A stretch of 7,183 bases of DNA from Candidatus Methanophagales archaeon (GTDB taxonomy: Archaea > Halobacteriota > Syntropharchaeia > Alkanophagales > Methanospirareceae). The stretch spans positions 1 through 7,183 of the forward strand of contig DAOUUS010000079.1 of NCBI GenBank assembly GCA_030668065.1. The letters run 5' to 3'. Shown piece by piece: positions 5,116 to 7,183 of this stretch (the stretch's first letter is position 1; the number at the start of each line of letters is the position of its first letter). The position numbers and the translations under genes are program-made. The notes beneath the pieces were generated by a model. The model was not told the origin of the DNA. It saw nothing but the letters and a program-made list of their open reading frames with translations, and did not search any database.

Positions 5116-5849
5116 GCGAACACACGAGCAGGATTAGTAAGGAAAGCCAGTTTCGCGGGTTCCCGAATCAGTGCATACATCTCCTCTTCGTTGTTCAGCT
5201 CTATTCCATTTAGCCATGTATCTGACGGCTTCAGGACTCTAATATCCGGTACCGTCTCATAATTCACGTTCTTTATGAATTCGCCATTTGTCAGTTCGTA
5301 ATAGGCAGCACCGCAGCGTCTTTTTATCGGCTCGTAGATCGAGGCGAATTCGCTTGCGACCCAATTAGCCATCGTTAAAACCGTTTCCGAGGGGTTTATC
5401 GTGACATGCCCATAGTTGGGTGGGATCACAACTTTATCGCCTTCTTTCGCTTTTACTAATACCACATCCGTTATCCTTTCTGTACCTGTTCCCTCTGCCC
5501 GGCGTTGCAAAAGATAATGCGCTTCGCCCTCCAAAACTTCGTACATCTCTGGATATGTTAGGTTAGAGTCAGGCAGTAAGGGATGATAATGTCCTGCGGT
5601 TTTAACGAATTCCGAGCCGAGCGTATTCGGTGGGATGATTGTGATGTCATATCTCAGCCCGTGCGCTTTTATCTTAGCCGCGTCCGTGTCGTGCTTCGAT
5701 ACGTCTCTGAACATGTAGTACAGTTCCATGCCCATGTTCGCAGTCGCTAAAAACCGTTTGTCGTATACGACTTCTTTCATCTCGTCCAGTATCCGCACCA
5801 CGGATGAAAACGTTTTATTTCCTAACTTCAGCTTTGTCCATGTCGTCAT
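5112..5849 (-). CDS. pgiA: Archaeal cupin-type glucose-6-phosphate isomerase
   Basis: It interconverts glucose 6-phosphate and fructose 6-phosphate, linking gluconeogenesis to sugar-phosphate and glycan supply. The fold is a metal-dependent cupin unrelated to bacterial PGI. The signature KTAGHYHP (residues 83-90) supplies His87 and His89, PEMYEVLEGEAHYLLQ supplies Glu101, and PPNYGHVTIN supplies His148; these align with the metal ligands of the Pyrococcus enzyme (His88, His90, Glu97, His136). At 245 residues it is longer than the roughly 190-residue Pyrococcus protein, with extra sequence at the N-terminus and C-terminus and a 4-residue longer loop between the HxH and the Glu. Start ATG 5849 has GAGGG upstream. 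The stop overlaps the end of the convergent gene. Confidence in the family is high; the exact substrate is inferred, since some related cupins act on other sugar phosphates. Confidence 0.88.
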   Translation of the reverse strand: MTTWTKLKLGNKTFSSVVRILDEMKEVVYDKRFLATANMGMELYYMFRDVSKHDTDAAKIKAHGLRYDITIIPPNTLGSEFVKTAGHYHPLLPDSNLTYPEMYEVLEGEAHYLLQRRAEGTGTERITDVVLVKAKEGDKVVIPPNYGHVTINPSETVLTMANWVASEFASIYEPIKRRCGAAYYELTNGEFIKNVNYETVPDIRVLKPSDTWLNGIELNNEEEMYALIREPAKLAFLTNPARVFA

Positions 5850-5855
5850 TTCAAA

Positions 5856-5860
5856 CCCTC
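5856..5860 (-). promoter_or_regulatory. Ribosome-binding site of the isomerase gene
   Basis: GAGGG on the minus strand, 6 bases before ATG 5849, supports that start. The rest of the spacer to 5993 is AT-rich without a convincing TATA box; AGTTATTCTTTAA around 5886-5898 (minus strand) is the best weak candidate. Confidence 0.45.
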
Positions 5861-5993
5861 ATATACTACAAAAAAACGTGTTTGTTAAAGAATAACTTTT
5901 TGCTTCGCATACCTCTTATGAAACAACACATGGCGATAATAGTCACACGAACCGGCACCACAGCAGCATTTAGATCTGCGCTCACTGAAAGGA

Positions 5994-6380
5994 GTGTTGT
6001 TAAGTTCCGGGATTGCGTTATTCGCTTTTTCCGTGCTCAGCAAAAGTGTCCGGGTCTGGCATAAAAGCTATATCGTTTTGACCGGCTCCAACTGGCAAGA
6101 TACGCCTATGCACTACGGAATAATCGCAAGCATAAATAACGGTAACTTTCCACCACAAATGCCTTATTACGCGGGTGTTGACATGTTCTACCATTACTTC
6201 GTGGATTTACACACTGCGATATTAGAAAAGGCTTTTGGTGCATTCCTACCACGTTTAATCGTGTTTACAAACGCATTTTTTGTGTTCCTCTTTGCGTTAT
6301 CGCTCTATGTTCTCGCATCGTATCTGAAGAACGACCGAGCCGGTGTTTATACAGTACTGATCGGAACGCTTGGAGCCTGA
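5994..6380 (+). CDS. Front fragment: membrane protein with conserved early loop
   Basis: 128 residues from a GTG at 5994; a TTG follows at 5997, and the in-frame stop at 5940-5942 limits upstream extension. Residues 2-16 (LLSSGIALFAFSVLS) form a membrane span. The loop TGSNWQDTPMHYGIIASI (about 30-47) and NFPPQMPYYAG (51-61) match the early-loop pattern of GT-C-like archaeal membrane proteins, with Asp36 in the position of the usual acidic residue. A second span is LIVFTNAFFVFLFALSLYVLA (88-108). The only purine stretch (GGAG) touches the start codon and is too close for a normal ribosome site, consistent with a truncated gene lacking its own start. Confidence 0.5.
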   Translation: MLLSSGIALFAFSVLSKSVRVWHKSYIVLTGSNWQDTPMHYGIIASINNGNFPPQMPYYAGVDMFYHYFVDLHTAILEKAFGAFLPRLIVFTNAFFVFLFALSLYVLASYLKNDRAGVYTVLIGTLGA

Positions 6381-6430
6381 TTTTCGTATTTACTATTCTT
6401 CCACGCGCTATTCCTCGGGCAGGTAGAATC

Positions 6431-7087
6431 TTGATGCTTGCACTTCCGAACTTCGTAGCGTTTACACCCAATGTTTGGGACATGTACAAGTTCTTCCACT
6501 ATGCGTGGATCGCGATAGCAGTAGCTGCTGGCTGTTTTCTCGCTGATATTTCGTTTACGGGCATCACAAGAAATTCAAAGCGCCGTAAGGTTTTGGTCGC
6601 AGTAACAATTACACTGCTGCTCGTGTTTTCGGTTTTCAGTTCCGCGTTAGTTGCGACCTGGAATGTATCTACCCGCGATTCCTGTGCAGATGCCGACGAA
6701 TATGCGACTGGACTATGGGTACGAGAGAACGTCCCGGAGCGGGCAGTATTCTTAACCTGGAACTCCATTCATACGCCAGTGAGCATGATAGGCGGGCGGC
6801 TGAGGGTACTTGGCTACGTAAATTGGGCTTATGGTCATGGCTTTGATATTTGGGAGCGCAAAGATGATTTAGAACGCGCTTACAACGGCAACATCTCGAA
6901 AACACTGGTAGTTATGCGTAAATACGGTGCGAACTACGTGTACGTGGGAAAATCCGAACGGCAGAACGCACCCGGATGTCTCAATAGGTTTAAAGAGTGC
7001 AAGCAGCTTGAACAGGTTTACGAAGACCACACGGGAAAGAACCATATATTTAAACTCAGAAATGATATTTCTCAATATGTGCGGTAA
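6431..7087 (+). CDS. Back fragment: two spans plus extracytoplasmic C-terminal domain
   Basis: 218 residues from TTG 6431 or ATG 6434; similarity to the family probably begins just before, at about 6416. PNFVAFTPNVWDMYKFFHY is the family's pre-span motif (LPN.I.FTPW.WDN.K type). Spans lie at about 24-42 and 53-77. The soluble domain contains DADEYATGLWVRENVPERAVFLT, then TPVSMIGGRLRVLGYVNWAYGHGFD and KYGANYVYVGKSER, the hallmark order of this domain in archaeal proteins. It ends cleanly at TAA 7085-7087 and overlaps the start of the next frame. Its sequence shows no internal lesion, so this half may be the younger or still constrained part. Confidence 0.6.
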   Translation: MMLALPNFVAFTPNVWDMYKFFHYAWIAIAVAAGCFLADISFTGITRNSKRRKVLVAVTITLLLVFSVFSSALVATWNVSTRDSCADADEYATGLWVRENVPERAVFLTWNSIHTPVSMIGGRLRVLGYVNWAYGHGFDIWERKDDLERAYNGNISKTLVVMRKYGANYVYVGKSERQNAPGCLNRFKECKQLEQVYEDHTGKNHIFKLRNDISQYVR

Positions 7088-7183
7088 AACTAACAGGCTA
7101 ACAGTAAAATTCGGCCGGGCATCACGGCAATTTGAGGTTATACCCACACCAATACCGCATATTTTAGTCGAGTCGAATAAAGA
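7062..7183 (+). CDS. Start of an unidentified protein, running off the right edge
   Basis: An open frame starts at ATG 7062 (MIFLNM) or, more likely, ATG 7077 (MCGKTNRLTVKFGRASRQ). It overlaps the end of the membrane-protein remnant by 26 or 11 bases and stays open to the window end, about 35 residues from the second start. The continuation FEVIPTPIPHILVESNK has the look of a real soluble N-terminus. A short stretch before a cofactor-binding motif, as in radical SAM enzymes, is conceivable, but no cysteine motif is inside the window. The overlap suggests co-transcription with the gene upstream. No strong ribosome site is seen. Confidence 0.45.
   Translation, partial: MIFLNMCGKTNRLTVKFGRASRQFEVIPTPIPHILVESNK

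Larger units (their letters stand above)
5994..7087 (+). pseudogene. Remnant of a large multi-span membrane protein, GT-C glycosyltransferase-like
   Basis: Two frames carry matching pieces of one protein family: large archaeal membrane proteins, usually about 550-650 residues by my recollection, with an extracytoplasmic loop near the front (G-x-Y-x-D-x-P-x-H type) and a C-terminal soluble domain with a WxRENxPxxAVFLT motif. Together the pieces make only about 350 residues. Seen directly: the first frame stops at TGA 6378-6380, yet the same frame continues as FSYLLFFHALFLGQ, which looks like membrane-span sequence; reading the stop as TGG (Trp) would restore it. Coding then moves to another frame near 6416-6431. 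Inference: the N-terminal spans are missing, one codon is a nonsense mutation, and roughly 200 or more residues of the middle are deleted. The full-length family is thought to transfer sugars from lipid carriers. The remnant is unlikely to be active. Confidence 0.6.

Noticed and set aside
5848..5990. Small minus-strand frame ending in an ATGA overlap with the isomerase start, with a hydrophobic stretch, as a possible leader peptide.
   Set aside because: No ATG or ribosome site at a sensible place, odd composition, and it lies where the isomerase promoter should be.
5804..6064. Plus-strand open frame of 86 residues as N-terminus of the membrane protein.
   Set aside because: It overlaps the isomerase start, lacks membrane spans and is out of frame with the recognisable family sequence from 5994.
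1..7183. CRISPR arrays, tRNA or rRNA genes, integrase sites or phage genes.
   Set aside because: No short regularly spaced repeats, no cloverleaf-like sequence and no mobile-element proteins were found; the only repeat array is the PEGA coding repeat.

Overview
The window looks like a piece of a euryarchaeal genome, most likely a methanogen or anaerobic methane oxidiser of the Methanomicrobia/ANME-1 type. The evidence is a cupin-type (archaeal) glucose-6-phosphate isomerase, a seven-repeat PEGA surface protein with a C-terminal membrane anchor, a multi-domain PAS/GAF/HisKA_2 sensor kinase of a kind common in those archaea, and AT-rich TATA-like boxes upstream of genes. The lineage is an inference from protein style; no marker gene fixes it.

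Layout. Positions 1-1524 (minus) hold a membrane sensor histidine kinase that runs off the left edge and is broken by a +1 frameshift near 816, an apparent in-frame deletion in the GAF domain near 470, and a TGA stop at 402-404. Positions 1525-1751 are intergenic, with a TATA-like box, three copies of an AGGACGT/CGTCCT element and a stem-loop. Positions 1752-3548 (minus) encode the PEGA-repeat protein. After a 207-base promoter-bearing spacer comes argB (3756-4619, minus), encoding acetylglutamate kinase. A short divergent spacer with one AT-rich box that could serve both strands separates argB from an unrecognised 129-residue basic/acidic protein (4726-5115, plus). That gene meets the isomerase gene (5112-5849, minus) tail to tail, and both stop codons are read from one TTAA. 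From about 5994 to 7087 (plus) lie remnants of a large multi-membrane-span protein of a glycosyltransferase-C-like family: the family-typical early loop and the C-terminal soluble domain survive, while the N-terminus and most of the middle seem lost. A new reading frame opens at 7062/7077 and leaves the right edge.

How the genes relate. There is no obvious single operon or pathway. ArgB serves arginine biosynthesis, the isomerase serves gluconeogenesis and sugar-phosphate supply, the PEGA protein is a cell-surface component, and the kinase is a signalling protein. The striking property is that three intact housekeeping or surface genes sit between two genes with several lesions each. That means either real decay of accessory membrane genes or local errors in a metagenome-type assembly; the sequence alone cannot decide. 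I do not see a convincing new defence, mobile or CRISPR system here.
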